A stretch of 64,000 nucleotides of DNA from Anaerolineae bacterium (GCA_030950085.1 JAUZRW010000134.1:1-64000); one strand, 5' to 3'; counted from the first letter of the stretch, positions 1-10,516 are shown. Numbers and translations: made by a program. Notes: generated by a model not told the origin, from the letters alone.

Positions 1-1002
1 GGACAACCTGTTGGGGTAGCAACGGGCAATGTCTTCGGTCCCTATGGAGAAATCACACGGCGCTATGTTATCCCGACAAGTAAAGAGCCGATTCCTAAAC
101 GCGAGACTTCAACATTCCAAGCCTATCATATACAAAATACAGTCAAAGGTGCAGATAGCGCGGAAAATTCTGGTGTGATAGCAATCGGGCGCAATAACAA
201 CAGTGGGCAGCAGGTCTGGAGTGCTGATTGGGGCTATCCGGGTGACTTCGATTATCGTGAATTTCACAAAAAGGCTGGCACAAGTGGTTTACAATATTGG
301 CGCGTCACAGGCGCAAAAGTTGATTTAGCCCACAAAGATTTTTATCATCCCGATTGGGCAGGTTACAAAATAGAGCAACATGCCGAGCATTTCGCCCATC
401 TCGTCGGCGATTTATTACGCGACCATCATAATCAGACGGGAGAAGTCGGGCTAATTGCCTCTAATTATGATACAGAGTTATTCGGTCACTGGTGGTTTGA
501 GGGTGTTAAGTGGTTGGGTATGGTCTTACGCCATCTGACCAACAATGAAGAAATCGACCTTACGACAGCATCTGCTTATGTTGAGAATCACCCTCCCCAA
601 GAAACAATTATCTTGCCAGAAAGTTCATGGGGTGCTGGAGGGACACATTTCACATGGGACAATGGCGAAAATGCTTGGCTCTGGGAACATATCCATGCGG
701 CAGAAAAACGGATGGAATCACTAGCGACAGAATACGAAAAAGCCACAACAGATGAAGCCACCGTACTCAATCAAGCAGCACGCGAAGTATTGCTTTTACA
801 AAGTTCGGATTGGGCTTTTTTGATAACGACGGGTCAAGCACGCGAATATGCCATTCAGCGTTTTCGGCAGCACGTCGAACGCTTTAATACTTTGGCAGAT
901 AGTCTTGAGAAAAAATCACCCAATACAACCCTTGCCGCAGAATTCTATACGCTTGATAACGTCTTTCCAGATATTGATTATCGTGCTTTCCGTAAACGTT
1001 AA
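1..1002 (+). CDS. GH57 1,4-alpha-glucan branching enzyme, C-terminal part (cut by window edge)
   Basis: The reading frame is open from base 1, so the N-terminal part lies outside the window. About 333 residues are visible and end in TAA at 1000-1002. The stretch 'NYDTELFGHWWFEG' matches the conserved GH57 motif that carries the acidic catalytic Asp. It is followed by the mostly helical C-terminal region typical of the DUF1957-type branching enzymes. Family members move alpha-1,4 chains to alpha-1,6 branch points in glycogen. The gene is 29 bp upstream of glgA and runs in the same direction as glgA and glgC, which fits one glycogen synthesis operon. The N-terminal catalytic nucleophile cannot be checked here. 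A related GH57 amylase is possible, but the context favours a branching enzyme. Confidence 0.85.
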   Translation, partial: GQPVGVATGNVFGPYGEITRRYVIPTSKEPIPKRETSTFQAYHIQNTVKGADSAENSGVIAIGRNNNSGQQVWSADWGYPGDFDYREFHKKAGTSGLQYWRVTGAKVDLAHKDFYHPDWAGYKIEQHAEHFAHLVGDLLRDHHNQTGEVGLIASNYDTELFGHWWFEGVKWLGMVLRHLTNNEEIDLTTASAYVENHPPQETIILPESSWGAGGTHFTWDNGENAWLWEHIHAAEKRMESLATEYEKATTDEATVLNQAAREVLLLQSSDWAFLITTGQAREYAIQRFRQHVERFNTLADSLEKKSPNTTLAAEFYTLDNVFPDIDYRAFRKR

Positions 1003-1031
1003 TAAGTGCTTGAAACTGGAGTCTTCCTGAT

Positions 1032-2507
1032 ATGAATGTCTTCATCGTCAGCGCAGAAGTCGTGCCTTTTGCGAAAGTTGGTGGTTTAGCAGATGTTGTA
1101 GGGTCGTTACCGACAGCATTACGAAAAGAGGGAGTCGATGCCCGTGTTATTATGCCCGGTTATGGACTCATCAACCACGAAAAATATGATATCAGTCGCT
1201 TATTCAGCTTCCAATATCAGCACCGCACAGGCACTAGCGATGTGCATGTCTATACCTGCGTTCATCATGGTGTTCCCATCTATTTTGTGCAAGCCTCGCC
1301 TTACTTTGGCAACGAGTCTACCGTTTATACCGATTGGAATTGGGACGTACCACGTTTTATCTTTTTCAATCAAATAGCACTAGCAGTCGCAAGCCAATTA
1401 CAAGAACGTATCGGCTGGTTTCCGGATGTCTTCCATGTCAATGATTGGCATACGGCATTAATCCCCTTCTTGCTTGATAAAAGCCATCACAAAACGCAAT
1501 GGTCAAAAGTAGCGAGTGTCGTCAGCATTCACAATATTGCTTATCAAGGCAATGGTGTGGGTGGTTTTATGTGGCATATGGGCGTAGAAGAGCGCAATCA
1601 CTCCTTGCTAGAATATCATGGATTGACCGATAACATGCTTGGTATTGCAATCGCCTACTCGGACATGGTAAGCACCGTTAGTCCAACATACGCTAATGAG
1701 ATTCAATATCCCCATGCTGGCTATGAACTCGCCTCTCTTGTCCGTGACCGAAAAGCCGATTTAGTGGGTATCCTCAATGGCATTGATGTTGATAAATGGA
1801 ATCCTGAAACCGATGAAGCTCTCATTTCCAATTTCAATGCTCATAATTTTGCCGATGCCCGAATTGAGAATAAACGTCATCTACAATCGTATGCCCGTTT
1901 GCCTGTTCGGGATGATATACCCTTAATCGGAGTCGTCTCGCGCTTGACATGGCAAAAAGGCTTTGACCTTGCTATCCCTGCCCTGCGCCAACTTTTGAGC
2001 GATACAGAAGTACAAGTCGTCGTACTCGGCACAGGCGACTCGAGTATCGAGAATGACTTGCGCCAACTGAGTCTGCAATACAAATGGAAGGCAACAGCTT
2101 TCTTAGAATTTGATGCAGCACTCGCCCAACATATTTATGCTGGAAGCGATATGTTCCTCATGCCGAGTCATTTTGAACCTTGTGGCATTGGTCAAATGTT
2201 AGCGATGCGTTACGGGGCATTGCCTGTCGTGCGTGAAACAGGTGGATTAGCTGATACGGTGGTCAATTATGACAATGGCGCGGCTGATAATGGCACGGGC
2301 TTTGTATTCCAATGGGAAGAAGTGGATGCTGTTTTAGGCACATTACGTTGGGCAATTGATACCTATTATACACGTCCCAAGGCATGGCGACGGATGCAAC
2401 AACGCGCTATGGAAACTGACGTTAGCTGGAAAACAAGCGCCAATCAATATGTAGATGTGTATCGGAAAGCAATCCAAAAACGAAAGGAATTAGTAGATGC
2501 GCGTTAA
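1032..2507 (+). CDS. glgA: Glycogen synthase (ADP-glucose type, GT5)
   Basis: This 491-residue protein is the usual length for bacterial GlgA. The N-terminus reads '[19 protein letters not shown]', which contains the KVGGL nucleotide-sugar binding motif. The middle has '[14 protein letters not shown]', and the C-terminal Rossmann domain has '[19 protein letters not shown]', the retaining-GT E-x7-E-like active-site region. The enzyme extends alpha-1,4-glucan chains from ADP-glucose in the cytoplasm. The gene overlaps the start of glgC by 11 bp and follows the branching enzyme by 29 bp, so translational coupling in one operon is likely. ATG at 1032 gives the standard 'MNVFIVSAE' start. Confidence 0.96.
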   Translation: MNVFIVSAEVVPFAKVGGLADVVGSLPTALRKEGVDARVIMPGYGLINHEKYDISRLFSFQYQHRTGTSDVHVYTCVHHGVPIYFVQASPYFGNESTVYTDWNWDVPRFIFFNQIALAVASQLQERIGWFPDVFHVNDWHTALIPFLLDKSHHKTQWSKVASVVSIHNIAYQGNGVGGFMWHMGVEERNHSLLEYHGLTDNMLGIAIAYSDMVSTVSPTYANEIQYPHAGYELASLVRDRKADLVGILNGIDVDKWNPETDEALISNFNAHNFADARIENKRHLQSYARLPVRDDIPLIGVVSRLTWQKGFDLAIPALRQLLSDTEVQVVVLGTGDSSIENDLRQLSLQYKWKATAFLEFDAALAQHIYAGSDMFLMPSHFEPCGIGQMLAMRYGALPVVRETGGLADTVVNYDNGAADNGTGFVFQWEEVDAVLGTLRWAIDTYYTRPKAWRRMQQRAMETDVSWKTSANQYVDVYRKAIQKRKELVDAR

Positions 2508-3762
2508 AGCAATCGTTCTTGCGGGTGGGCAGGGGACACGTCTTGGGGCATTGACTATCAAGCGTGCCAAACCGGCTGTTCCCTTTGCAGGCAAGTATCG
2601 TATTATCGACTTTACATTGAGTAATTGCGTGAATTCCAATATTTTTGATGTGTTGATTTTGACCCAATATCGCCCCCACAGCCTCAATGACCACATCGGC
2701 AAAGGTCGTCCATGGGATTTAGACCGCACTTTTACAGGCGGTGTCCAGCTGCTACAACCTTACAAAGGGATTCGAGATACCGATTGGTATGCAGGAACAG
2801 CCGATGCCGTTGCCCAAAATTTGAATTTCGTGCGCCATGGGCATCCCGAATATGTACTCATTCTCTCTGGCGACCATATCTATGAGATGGATTATGATAT
2901 GTTGATTCAGTTTCATCGAGAGAACGAAGCAGATGTCACGGTCTGTACGATTCGTGTGCCGCTAGATGAGGCAAGCCGCTTTGGTATCCTTGATGTCGAT
3001 GACGATTATCGGGTTAAGGCATTTGTCGAAAAGCCCAAAAATCCACCGGGTAATCTCGCCAGTATGGGGGTCTATGTTTTTGATTATGAAGTCTTAGAAC
3101 GATCGATGCGTGAAGACCAAGCTGACCCCAATTCACCCAAAGATTTCGGCAAGAGTGTTGTCCCACATTTGCTTGAACAAGGGGCTAGTATTTTTGCCTA
3201 TCCCTATGGTGGCTATTGGATTGATGTCGGGACAGTCGATGCCTATTGGGAAGCACATATGGATTTGCTGGAAACCCCACCATCGCTCAACCTGAATGAC
3301 CGCACATGGGTTATCCATACCCGTAGTGAAGAACGCCCCCCTGTACGACTTGAGCAAGGGGCAAATCTTCGCAATAGTTTGATATCCGATGGCGTTGTAA
3401 TTGGTGAAGGGGCAATCGTTGAACGTTCGGTTTTATCGCCGGGTGTTTATATTGGACCCGGTGCTGTCGTGCGTGAATCTGTTATTTTCAATGACTCATA
3501 TATTGAAGCCGGTGCCGTAGTCGAACGCTGCATCATGGATAAAATTGTCGTGGTGGGTAGCAATGCTCGCGTTGGGTCAATTAGCTCAGTAGGTGACTTC
3601 AACATTGCCAGCATTGGCAAGAATTCGCACATTCCGGCTGGTTTCACTGTCGGGGCAGGGTCTATGCTCGGCACAGACTTGACAGTTGATGATTTTGCAG
3701 CTTTCGCAGAGACAAAAATCGTCCCTAATGGCACTCATCTCGGCTTTGCAATGCGGAAGTAA
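2497..3762 (+). CDS. glgC: Glucose-1-phosphate adenylyltransferase (ADP-glucose pyrophosphorylase)
   Basis: This 421-residue protein makes ADP-glucose, the donor for GlgA, from glucose-1-phosphate and ATP. The N-terminal nucleotidyltransferase signature is '[16 protein letters not shown]'. It is followed by '[19 protein letters not shown]' and the catalytic-domain stretch '[12 protein letters not shown]'. The C-terminal 130 residues are hexapeptide-repeat left-handed beta-helix, with runs such as '[13 protein letters not shown]' and 'GAVVERCIM'. Its start overlaps the end of glgA by 11 bp. A 90-bp repeat and a hairpin terminator follow the stop codon. Confidence 0.97.
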   Translation: MRVKAIVLAGGQGTRLGALTIKRAKPAVPFAGKYRIIDFTLSNCVNSNIFDVLILTQYRPHSLNDHIGKGRPWDLDRTFTGGVQLLQPYKGIRDTDWYAGTADAVAQNLNFVRHGHPEYVLILSGDHIYEMDYDMLIQFHRENEADVTVCTIRVPLDEASRFGILDVDDDYRVKAFVEKPKNPPGNLASMGVYVFDYEVLERSMREDQADPNSPKDFGKSVVPHLLEQGASIFAYPYGGYWIDVGTVDAYWEAHMDLLETPPSLNLNDRTWVIHTRSEERPPVRLEQGANLRNSLISDGVVIGEGAIVERSVLSPGVYIGPGAVVRESVIFNDSYIEAGAVVERCIMDKIVVVGSNARVGSISSVGDFNIASIGKNSHIPAGFTVGAGSMLGTDLTVDDFAAFAETKIVPNGTHLGFAMRK

Positions 3763-3776
3763 GACGCGGTAACAAC

Positions 3777-3866
3777 AAGCCCCTTTCGGGGTTTCATCGC
3801 GCCTCACACAAAATAACATGGTGAGATAGGGTTTATAGGTTCAACAGAGACAGTTTGTGAAACAAG
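3777..3866 (+). repeat. 90-bp structured intergenic repeat, copy A
   Basis: This copy starts with the hairpin AAGCCCCTTTCGGGGTTT. It has a second stem CTCAC (3802-3806) / GTGAG (3821-3825) and ends in the imperfect palindrome TTTGTGAAACAAG. The same 90-bp unit recurs at 7155-7244, 31333-31422 and 44959-45048, with a shorter relative at 45608-45682. This copy lies 14 bp after the glgC stop and abuts a conventional terminator hairpin. Confidence 0.85.
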
Positions 3867-3895
3867 AAAGGCGCAGTTTGATTAGCTGCGCCTTT
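3867..3895. terminator. Bidirectional hairpin terminator between glgC and the CBM48 gene
   Basis: A perfect 10-bp stem, AAAGGCGCAG (3867-3876) with CTGCGCCTTT (3886-3895), encloses a 9-nt loop. It has A/T tracts on both sides, so it could act on both converging genes. Confidence 0.8.
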
Positions 3896-3921
3896 AATTA
3901 TATTTTTAGGGATGTGGGCTT

Positions 3922-4218
3922 CTATGTAACAACGACGGAGTTATCCCCAGTATAGGGGTTCGGCACATATTTATCGGCTTCCCAATCGTTGTGCCATTCT
4001 GAACCATTGACTAAATACCGAAATTGGTATTCCCTATCTTTTTCAAGGTCAAGTACCATCTTAAAGCGACCATCCTTCAATTTATCCATCAGCGTAGCTT
4101 CTTCATCCCAATCGTTGAAATCCCCGACAAGGAAAATCGTTTCAGCCTCAATTGCCGACGGTGTATAGAATGTCACTCTGCATGTAGGCTTCTTCTTGAA
4201 ATACTGCTTTTTGAGCAT
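3922..4218 (-). CDS. Stand-alone CBM48 / AMPK-type glycogen-binding domain protein
   Basis: This is a small protein of about 98 residues. Almost all of it is one carbohydrate-binding fold: 'FLVGDFNDWDEEAT' followed by 'YQFRYLVNGSEWHNDWEADKY' (read in two parts), typical of the isoamylase N-terminal/AMPK beta family. There is no catalytic domain. It sits between glgC and glgP, so binding glycogen or tethering an enzyme to the granule is likely but inferred. The ATG at 4218 is preferred because GGAG lies about 9 nt upstream. An in-frame ATG at 4263 would add 15 residues. It converges on glgC and shares its terminator. Confidence 0.8.
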   Translation of the reverse strand: MLKKQYFKKKPTCRVTFYTPSAIEAETIFLVGDFNDWDEEATLMDKLKDGRFKMVLDLEKDREYQFRYLVNGSEWHNDWEADKYVPNPYTGDNSVVVT

Positions 4219-4472
4219 CTTGAATGTCTCCGTATCGCAGGTTTCGTAATCTTTCGCGTGCATTGTATCATAGCCACACAATGCCGCAATATCGTCTTTA
4301 GTCTGATAGTGCTAAAGAGCGCAGGCATTATATCAAAAACATCTTGTACGAGAAGATAGAGTTTCACTATCTTTATTTGTGCATGATACATAGTCATCAA
4401 AGCCCAATTTATCAAAAATTATATGAGAACGCTCTCAATTTGTACCCGATATTGATTACTAGCAATTTCGCG

Positions 4473-4523
4473 TTATCCTTAGCGAGTAGTTTTATCCTGC
4501 TAGATATTGCAAACTAAGGATAA
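4473..4523. promoter_or_regulatory. 10-bp perfect inverted repeat upstream of glgP
   Basis: The 343-bp gap between the CBM48 gene and glgP holds TTATCCTTAG (4473-4482) and its exact reverse complement CTAAGGATAA (4514-4523), 31 bp apart. A third TTATCCT lies between them at 4492-4498. The spacing suits a DNA operator better than an RNA hairpin. No known regulator motif was recognised. The rest of the gap shows no gene. Confidence 0.45.
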
Positions 4524-4561
4524 GATTTTGATTTGAAGCATTATCAGGAGCTAATCTTTTT

Positions 4562-7129
4562 ATGGTAAAGCCTGTCGTAACAGTCAATGTGATACCACAG
4601 CTACCGAAAGCATTATCGCGCCTTCAAGAATTGGCACATAATATGCGTTTCGCTTGGGATCATGAGACAGTCGCCCTTTTTCGTCGTCTTGACCCCGACC
4701 TCTGGGAAGATGTTTATCATAATCCGGTGCGGATGCTCGGTGTCATCAGCCAAGAACGCTTAGAAATGGCTGCACAAGAACCCGCTTTCATGGTCAATAT
4801 GGAGCGTGTGCTTGCCGCCTATGATGACTATATGGCTGCCAACAACACATGGTTCGACCAGACCTATGCCCACATAGAAAAACGTCCAACCATCGCCTAT
4901 TTTTCAATGGAATTTGGCATTACAGAATGTTTCCAGAATTATTCTGGCGGTCTCGGCATCCTCAGTGGCGACCATCTAAAAAGTGCCAGTGATTTGAACA
5001 TCCCCTTAGTTGGCGTGGGTCTGATTTATCAAGAGGGCTATTTCCAACAATATTTGAATGCTGATGGTTGGCAACAAGAATCGTATCCGATTAACGATTT
5101 TCATAATTTGCCGTTGCAATTGGAATTAGACCAAGACGATAATCCCCTGAAAATCAATGTGCCATTACCGGGACGGGCATTGTGGGCGCAAATATGGCGT
5201 GTTCAAGTCGGGCGGGTGCGTCTCTATCTGCTCGATACCAATATTCCCGACAATCCAAATGAAGAAGACCGCAGTTTAACAGACCGCTTATATGGTGGAG
5301 ACCGTCGCACACGGATTCGGCAAGAGATTTTGATGGGTATCGGGGGTATTCGTGCGCTAGATATCTTGGGATTGCGCCCAGATATTTGCCATATGAATGA
5401 GGGGCATAGTGCTTTTCTATCGTTAGAACGGGCGCGACAGCTCATGCACGAAAAAGGACTTTCTTTCCATGAAGCAAAGGAAATAGTGGCGGCAAGTACG
5501 GTGTTTACCATTCATACACCAGTCTCAGCAGGGCTTGAACGCTTCGGCTTTGACTTAATTGACGAACATTTTACAGACTATATGCGCGAATTAGGGCTTT
5601 CACGCGATGAGTTCATTGACCTTGGGCGCGAGGACATGGGAACATATGAATTGTTCTCAATGTCTGTGATGGCACTCAAATTCTCATATGGTGCCAATGG
5701 TGTCGCACAACTTCATGGACGTGTCAGCCGTGATATGTGGCAATGGATGTTCCCCAACGTGCCGACAAAAGAAGTCCCCATTACAGCTATCACCAATGGT
5801 ATCCATATCCAAACATGGACAAGCCGCGAGATGGGAACGTTGTTTGACCGCTATCTCGACCCTAGTTGGCGTACTGCCCCCGCAAATGCCGAAATCTGGA
5901 ATGCCATTGATAATATCCCCGATGCCGAACTCTGGCGCACCCATGAACGACGGCGTGAGCGTCTCGTCGCATTCTGCCGCACACGCCTCAAGCAACAATT
6001 GATACGGCGTGGTGCATCGCAGAGTGAAATTGAATTGGCTGACGAGGTACTGAATCCCGATGCCCTGACGATTGGATTCGCCCGTCGTTTTGCAACCTAC
6101 AAACGGGCGACTCTCATCTTCCGCGATTTGGATAGGCTAGACCGTATTGTCAACAACCCAGAGCGCCCGATACAGTTCATCTTTGCAGGGAAGGCACATC
6201 CACACGATAACGGCGGTAAAGAACTCATTCGCCGTATTGTCGAAGTTGCCCGAATGCCAGAGTTTCGTCATGCGATTGTCTTTCTCGAAAATTATGATAT
6301 GAATGTCGCTCGTTATATGCTGCAAGGCTCAGATATTTGGCTCAATAACCCACGCCGTCCGAAAGAAGCGAGTGGCACAAGCGGCATGAAGGGTGTTTAT
6401 AATGGTTGCTTAAACCTCAGCATTCTCGATGGTTGGTGGGCAGAAGGCTATTCTTCAGAAGTCGGTTGGGCAATTGGCGCAGGAGAAGAATATGCCGAAG
6501 CTGATTGGGAAGACCAAGACCGTATTGAAGGCAATGCGATTTACTATATCCTGGAAAATGATACCATGCCACGCTTCTATAATCGTGGGCGCGATGGCTT
6601 GCCGCGTGATTGGATTGCGATGATGAAAAATGGTGTCCGCGAGATGGGCGCTTTCTTCACAACCAATCGTATGGTGCAGCAATACACTGATATGTTCTAT
6701 ATGCAAAATTACTTCCGCATCCAAGATATGCTAACAGATGACATGAGCAATGGACGCAATTATGCCAATTGGCGGCGCAACCTTGAATCCGTATGGCATC
6801 GTGTCCAAGTCTTGAACGTAAATATCGACAACAAAGCGGTCAAAGTCGGTACTCAGACCGAAATTACAGCACAGGTTCAACTTGGCGAATTGAATCCCGA
6901 TAATGTTAAAGTACAATTATATTTTGGCTCACTCGATACTCGCGGTGAAATTATCGACGGTGATTCTCAAGATATGGCTGTAACTGAGGAAAATGGCGAC
7001 GGAGTCTATACATTCACGACAAGCTATCGTTATGACCGTGCTGGCGATGTCGGTCTATCGGTGCGTGTTTTGCCCTATCATGCCTACATGCACACCAGTT
7101 TTCAACCACATTTGATTACATGGGCTTAA
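4562..7129 (+). CDS. glgP: Alpha-glucan phosphorylase (GT35, short-type)
   Basis: This 855-residue protein degrades glycogen to glucose-1-phosphate with a PLP cofactor. 'IAYFSMEFGITE' and 'NYSGGLGILSGDHLKSASD' are hallmarks of the compact alpha-glucan phosphorylase subfamily. The PLP-lysine region is 'EASGTSGMKGVYNGCLN'. The C-terminal 100 residues form a beta-rich extension after the catalytic domain, with 'NVDNKAVKVGTQTEITAQV'-like sequence. The gene runs with glgA and glgC but has its own upstream region containing an inverted repeat. A terminator-like structure split by repeat copy B follows it. Confidence 0.95.
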   Translation: MVKPVVTVNVIPQLPKALSRLQELAHNMRFAWDHETVALFRRLDPDLWEDVYHNPVRMLGVISQERLEMAAQEPAFMVNMERVLAAYDDYMAANNTWFDQTYAHIEKRPTIAYFSMEFGITECFQNYSGGLGILSGDHLKSASDLNIPLVGVGLIYQEGYFQQYLNADGWQQESYPINDFHNLPLQLELDQDDNPLKINVPLPGRALWAQIWRVQVGRVRLYLLDTNIPDNPNEEDRSLTDRLYGGDRRTRIRQEILMGIGGIRALDILGLRPDICHMNEGHSAFLSLERARQLMHEKGLSFHEAKEIVAASTVFTIHTPVSAGLERFGFDLIDEHFTDYMRELGLSRDEFIDLGREDMGTYELFSMSVMALKFSYGANGVAQLHGRVSRDMWQWMFPNVPTKEVPITAITNGIHIQTWTSREMGTLFDRYLDPSWRTAPANAEIWNAIDNIPDAELWRTHERRRERLVAFCRTRLKQQLIRRGASQSEIELADEVLNPDALTIGFARRFATYKRATLIFRDLDRLDRIVNNPERPIQFIFAGKAHPHDNGGKELIRRIVEVARMPEFRHAIVFLENYDMNVARYMLQGSDIWLNNPRRPKEASGTSGMKGVYNGCLNLSILDGWWAEGYSSEVGWAIGAGEEYAEADWEDQDRIEGNAIYYILENDTMPRFYNRGRDGLPRDWIAMMKNGVREMGAFFTTNRMVQQYTDMFYMQNYFRIQDMLTDDMSNGRNYANWRRNLESVWHRVQVLNVNIDNKAVKVGTQTEITAQVQLGELNPDNVKVQLYFGSLDTRGEIIDGDSQDMAVTEENGDGVYTFTTSYRYDRAGDVGLSVRVLPYHAYMHTSFQPHLITWA

Positions 7130-7142
7130 CCTAAAATTCATC

Positions 7143-7256
7143 AGGGCGAGAAATAAGCCCCTTTCGGGGTTTCACCGCGCCTCACACAAAATGGCAAGGT
7201 GAGCGAGTCTCTACAGGTTCAACATAGTCACTTTGTTAAACAAGACTCGCCCTTTT
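7143..7256 (+). terminator. glgP terminator whose loop contains a 90-bp repeat
   Basis: AGGGCGAG (7143-7150) pairs with CTCGCCCT (7246-7253), followed by TTTTT. An intact relative of this terminator lies after ftsH, with stem GGGCGAGA / TCTCGCCC and a 6-nt loop. Here the two arms are about 95 bp apart because repeat copy B fills the loop. Confidence 0.6.
7155..7244 (+). repeat. 90-bp structured intergenic repeat, copy B
   Basis: Same length and order of elements as copy A: the AAGCCCCTTTCGGGGTTT hairpin, the CTCAC/GTGAG stem, and a 3' end in TTTGTTAAACAAG. It lies between the two arms of the glgP terminator. Confidence 0.85.
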
Positions 7257-8158
7257 TATTCATCCAGCAAAAATGTACCTTTTGTGAAATACAATGTTAA
7301 TCCCTTCAATTTGGGAATATTTGCCGTCGGTATCGGTAGCAAATTGGCGAGTTGATAACGCCATTGTGATTTTTGTGTCAATGTGAGACCAACCCTACGC
7401 CCTAATGCCATAAGTGTTTTATATGTAAAGCAGTTGATGTGTTCAAGTGGTTGAACAGCAATTGCTTTACGTCCCGGTTGCCAATCTGGATTGTGTATTT
7501 CTCGTGTAATTGCATCGCCATTTGGAACGGAAATACAAGCGATACCCCCCGGCTTGAGGTGGCTTGCGATTTGTTGGAAAACCTCAAATGGATTCGGGAC
7601 ATGCTCAAGCACTTGGTTCGCAAAGATAATATCGAATGTATAACCAGTTTCTAATTTTGTGATGGTCGGTATATTATTTTCTTGGGCGTGTTTCAGGCGC
7701 GAAGATGAGATTTCCAGTCCGCAAACATCAAAGCCATGCGCCTTTGCCATCAACACCCATTCTCCCCAACCCATGCCAAAATCCAATATGCTTATCTCGT
7801 GTGGTTTGCGCTCAGGAAAGTGGCTCGCTAGTCGCCATACTTGTCGTGCAAACTGTTGTCGCCGATGGAGTGAACTATGTGTAAAACTGGTACGGCTTTC
7901 CTCTGGCAAAATCCATTCCTCGTAGAGCTTCGCCATATAATCATCTGAGAGAATGTTAGGTTGCCAGATAAAACCACATTTTTCGCACTGTACAACTTCA
8001 TACTGCCCGTCTCTTAGTTCTTCAATAGGAAGACGCCCTGCATAATATTGTTCCAAAAAGTGGGTTAAAATCGTGTCAGAATATGTCTTTTCGTATAGAA
8101 GATGATATTGATTCGCGCCGCAAACTTCACAAACATCGCGCCGTGCAAAGACATCCAC
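7256..8158 (-). CDS. Class I SAM-dependent methyltransferase with N-terminal zinc-ribbon-like motif
   Basis: This protein of about 300 residues starts with two Cys pairs, 'CEVCG' and 'CEKCG', a putative zinc-binding module seen in sugar C-methyltransferase relatives. The Rossmann domain has motif I 'ILDFGMGWGEWVLMAKAHGF' and the later 'IIFANQVLEHVPNPFEVF' and 'LKPGGIACISVP'. The substrate is unknown. A longer frame opens at 8290, but its first 44 residues look unrelated to the family. I chose the GTG at 8158, which has AGGA about 8 nt upstream. Start confidence is moderate. Confidence 0.75.
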   Translation of the reverse strand: MDVFARRDVCEVCGANQYHLLYEKTYSDTILTHFLEQYYAGRLPIEELRDGQYEVVQCEKCGFIWQPNILSDDYMAKLYEEWILPEESRTSFTHSSLHRRQQFARQVWRLASHFPERKPHEISILDFGMGWGEWVLMAKAHGFDVCGLEISSSRLKHAQENNIPTITKLETGYTFDIIFANQVLEHVPNPFEVFQQIASHLKPGGIACISVPNGDAITREIHNPDWQPGRKAIAVQPLEHINCFTYKTLMALGRRVGLTLTQKSQWRYQLANLLPIPTANIPKLKGLTLYFTKGTFLLDE

Positions 8159-8443
8159 AAATAGATTCCTGTTCAGTATGCTATTAGGCGTTACGCACTT
8201 CAAGCTAGAAATCGTAGCGGCGACAGCGTGCTGCGCCCGAAAATAACAGCCAACTGCGTAAGCCCTAGCCATAATAAGGGTTACGTACATCTTATGCTAT
8301 GGTAGCAGCCACGTAAAGTCTGTATAGCGCATCATTATAGTACCAAGATTGTATCTGCCGCGTATAGAAAGACGATTATCTTCTTTATTCTTCAACGCAG
8401 TCATGATACAGTGACATAATCCTGATAAATTTCTGATTGGATA

Positions 8444-10516
8444 ATGATGAATCGACTACAACACGAAACAAGCCCCTATTTACTCCAACATGCCGATAAT
8501 CCAGTGGATTGGTATCCATGGGGCGAAGAGGCATTTGAAAAAGCAAAAAGCGAAGATAAGCCGATTTTGTTGAGTGTCGGTTACAGTGCTTGTCATTGGT
8601 GTCATGTGATGGCACACGAAAGTTTTGAGCATCAGCCCACCGCCGAAATCATGAACGAACTCTTCATCAATATCAAAGTAGACCGCGAAGAACGCCCCGA
8701 TGTCGATGATATTTATATGCAGGCAGTTCAGGCAATGTCGAATGGACAGGGTGGTTGGCCTATGACGGTCTTTATGCTGCCGGATGGTCGCCCTTTTTAT
8801 GGCGGAACGTATTATCCGCGTGAGCCACGAATGGGGATGCCAGCATTCCGACAAATTTTGGAGGCAGTCCATGATGCCTATGTCAAACGCCGTGCTGAAC
8901 TTGAAGAACAAGCAGGTAATTTGTCTAAAGCACTTGATAGAAGTCACCTACGGATTGATACTGACGATAGTGCTTTGAAATCCGAATTACTAGATTCTGC
9001 ACGGAAAGGTCTTAAACAAGGTTTCGATGCCAATTATGGCGGATTCGGAAGTGCGCCAAAGTTCCCGAATCCCATGAATTTAGAATATTTGCTGCGCGAT
9101 TATGCCCGTACAGGGGATGCAGATACCTTGCATGTTGTGACGTATACACTCGAAAAAATGGCACGCGGCGGAATCTATGACCAAATCGGCGGCGGATTCC
9201 ATCGTTATAGTGTCGATGCTATTTGGCTTGTTCCCCATTTCGAGAAAATGCTCTATGACAATGCCCAACTATCGCGGCTTTACCTTCATGCGTATCAGGT
9301 GACAGGCAACGACTTTTTCAAGACAATTGCTGTCGATATTTACGATTACATTTTGCGCGAGATGACAGCACCCGAAGGCGGTTTCTATAGTACGACGGAT
9401 GCCGATAGTGAGGGCGAAGAAGGCAAGTTTTTTGTCTGGACATTAGATGAAATCAAAGAATCATTGGCTAATATTAGCGACGATGTGCCGGATGCTTATG
9501 AAGTCGCTGTCGAATATTGGGGCATGACTCGCGGTGGCAACTTTGAAGGTAGCAATATTTTGAATGTTCCCAATGATACTGATGTCGTTGCCGAACGTCT
9601 CAATATCACAGTCGAAGAATTACACGAAAAATTAGCAAAAATCAAAGACCGTCTCTATGCCACCCGTACATCACGAGTCGCTCCTGCCTTAGATGACAAA
9701 ATCCTCACCGCATGGAATGGCATGATGTTGGCGAGTCTGGCAGAAGCAGCACGAGTTCTCAAGCGTGATGATTATCTCGCAGCAGCAGAACGCGCAGGTG
9801 ATTTTTTGCTGGAAAATCTAGTCACCGATAAAGGGCGTTTGTATCGTACTTACAAAGCAGGCAAGGCAAAAATCAATGCCTATCTCGAAGATTATGCTAA
9901 TCTGATAGATGCCCTACTGGAACTCTATCAATCTACATTTGTCGAAAAATGGTTCAATGCAGCACGACAATTAGCCGATGTTGTTTTGGAACACTTCGCC
10001 GCAGAAGATGGCGGTTTTTTCGATACCAGTGATGACCACGAAAAATTGATTGTGCGTCCGCGTGCGCTCAATGACAATGCGACACCTTCTGGCAATAGCA
10101 TGATGGCGAAACAATTAATTCGGCTTGCGGCTTACACAGGCGATACACGCTACGATGAAGCGGCACGGGCTGTCATCCGTCCCATGATTCCGGCAATGCA
10201 GCAATATCCACAAGCATTTGGCGAAGCACTGAACGCTGCCGATATGCTGATACAGGGTTTGGCAGAAGTCGCAATCGTCGGTAATCCTGTCACAGAAGAA
10301 ACAAAAGCACTGCTCAATGTCGTGCGCGAAAAATTTAGTCCGAATATAATTGTGGCACTGTCCCGCGAAGCTGTTACAGGGGAAGCGAATATTCCACTCC
10401 TGAATTATCGTACCATGCGCGGCGAGAAACCGACGGTTTATGTCTGTCGCAATTTCGCTTGCAAAATGCCTGTCACAACGGCTGATGAAATGAAAGATTT
10501 GCTCAAAGAGGCATAA
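8444..10516 (+). CDS. DUF255 thioredoxin-like / six-hairpin glycosidase-fold protein (YyaL/SSP411 family)
   Basis: This 690-residue protein has the standard family length and layout. The N-terminal thioredoxin-like domain carries '[19 protein letters not shown]' with an intact CHWC motif, and '[19 protein letters not shown]'. A long alpha/alpha-barrel with N-acylglucosamine-epimerase or GH-like repeats follows: '[12 protein letters not shown]', '[10 protein letters not shown]', 'LTAWNGMML'. Function is not firmly established for this family. Human SPATA20 and bacterial YyaL are relatives. It stands alone on the + strand, with a repeat remnant directly after its stop. Confidence 0.9.
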   Translation: MMNRLQHETSPYLLQHADNPVDWYPWGEEAFEKAKSEDKPILLSVGYSACHWCHVMAHESFEHQPTAEIMNELFINIKVDREERPDVDDIYMQAVQAMSNGQGGWPMTVFMLPDGRPFYGGTYYPREPRMGMPAFRQILEAVHDAYVKRRAELEEQAGNLSKALDRSHLRIDTDDSALKSELLDSARKGLKQGFDANYGGFGSAPKFPNPMNLEYLLRDYARTGDADTLHVVTYTLEKMARGGIYDQIGGGFHRYSVDAIWLVPHFEKMLYDNAQLSRLYLHAYQVTGNDFFKTIAVDIYDYILREMTAPEGGFYSTTDADSEGEEGKFFVWTLDEIKESLANISDDVPDAYEVAVEYWGMTRGGNFEGSNILNVPNDTDVVAERLNITVEELHEKLAKIKDRLYATRTSRVAPALDDKILTAWNGMMLASLAEAARVLKRDDYLAAAERAGDFLLENLVTDKGRLYRTYKAGKAKINAYLEDYANLIDALLELYQSTFVEKWFNAARQLADVVLEHFAAEDGGFFDTSDDHEKLIVRPRALNDNATPSGNSMMAKQLIRLAAYTGDTRYDEAARAVIRPMIPAMQQYPQAFGEALNAADMLIQGLAEVAIVGNPVTEETKALLNVVREKFSPNIIVALSREAVTGEANIPLLNYRTMRGEKPTVYVCRNFACKMPVTTADEMKDLLKEA

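Noticed and set aside
3777-3800. Repeat hairpin as an ordinary terminator
   Set aside because: The T-tract is only three bases, the hairpin recurs within a conserved 90-bp unit, and real terminators lie beside copies A and B.
5688-6002. Long overlapping open frames on both strands inside glgP
   Set aside because: They are shadows of a well-supported gene, without their own start signals.
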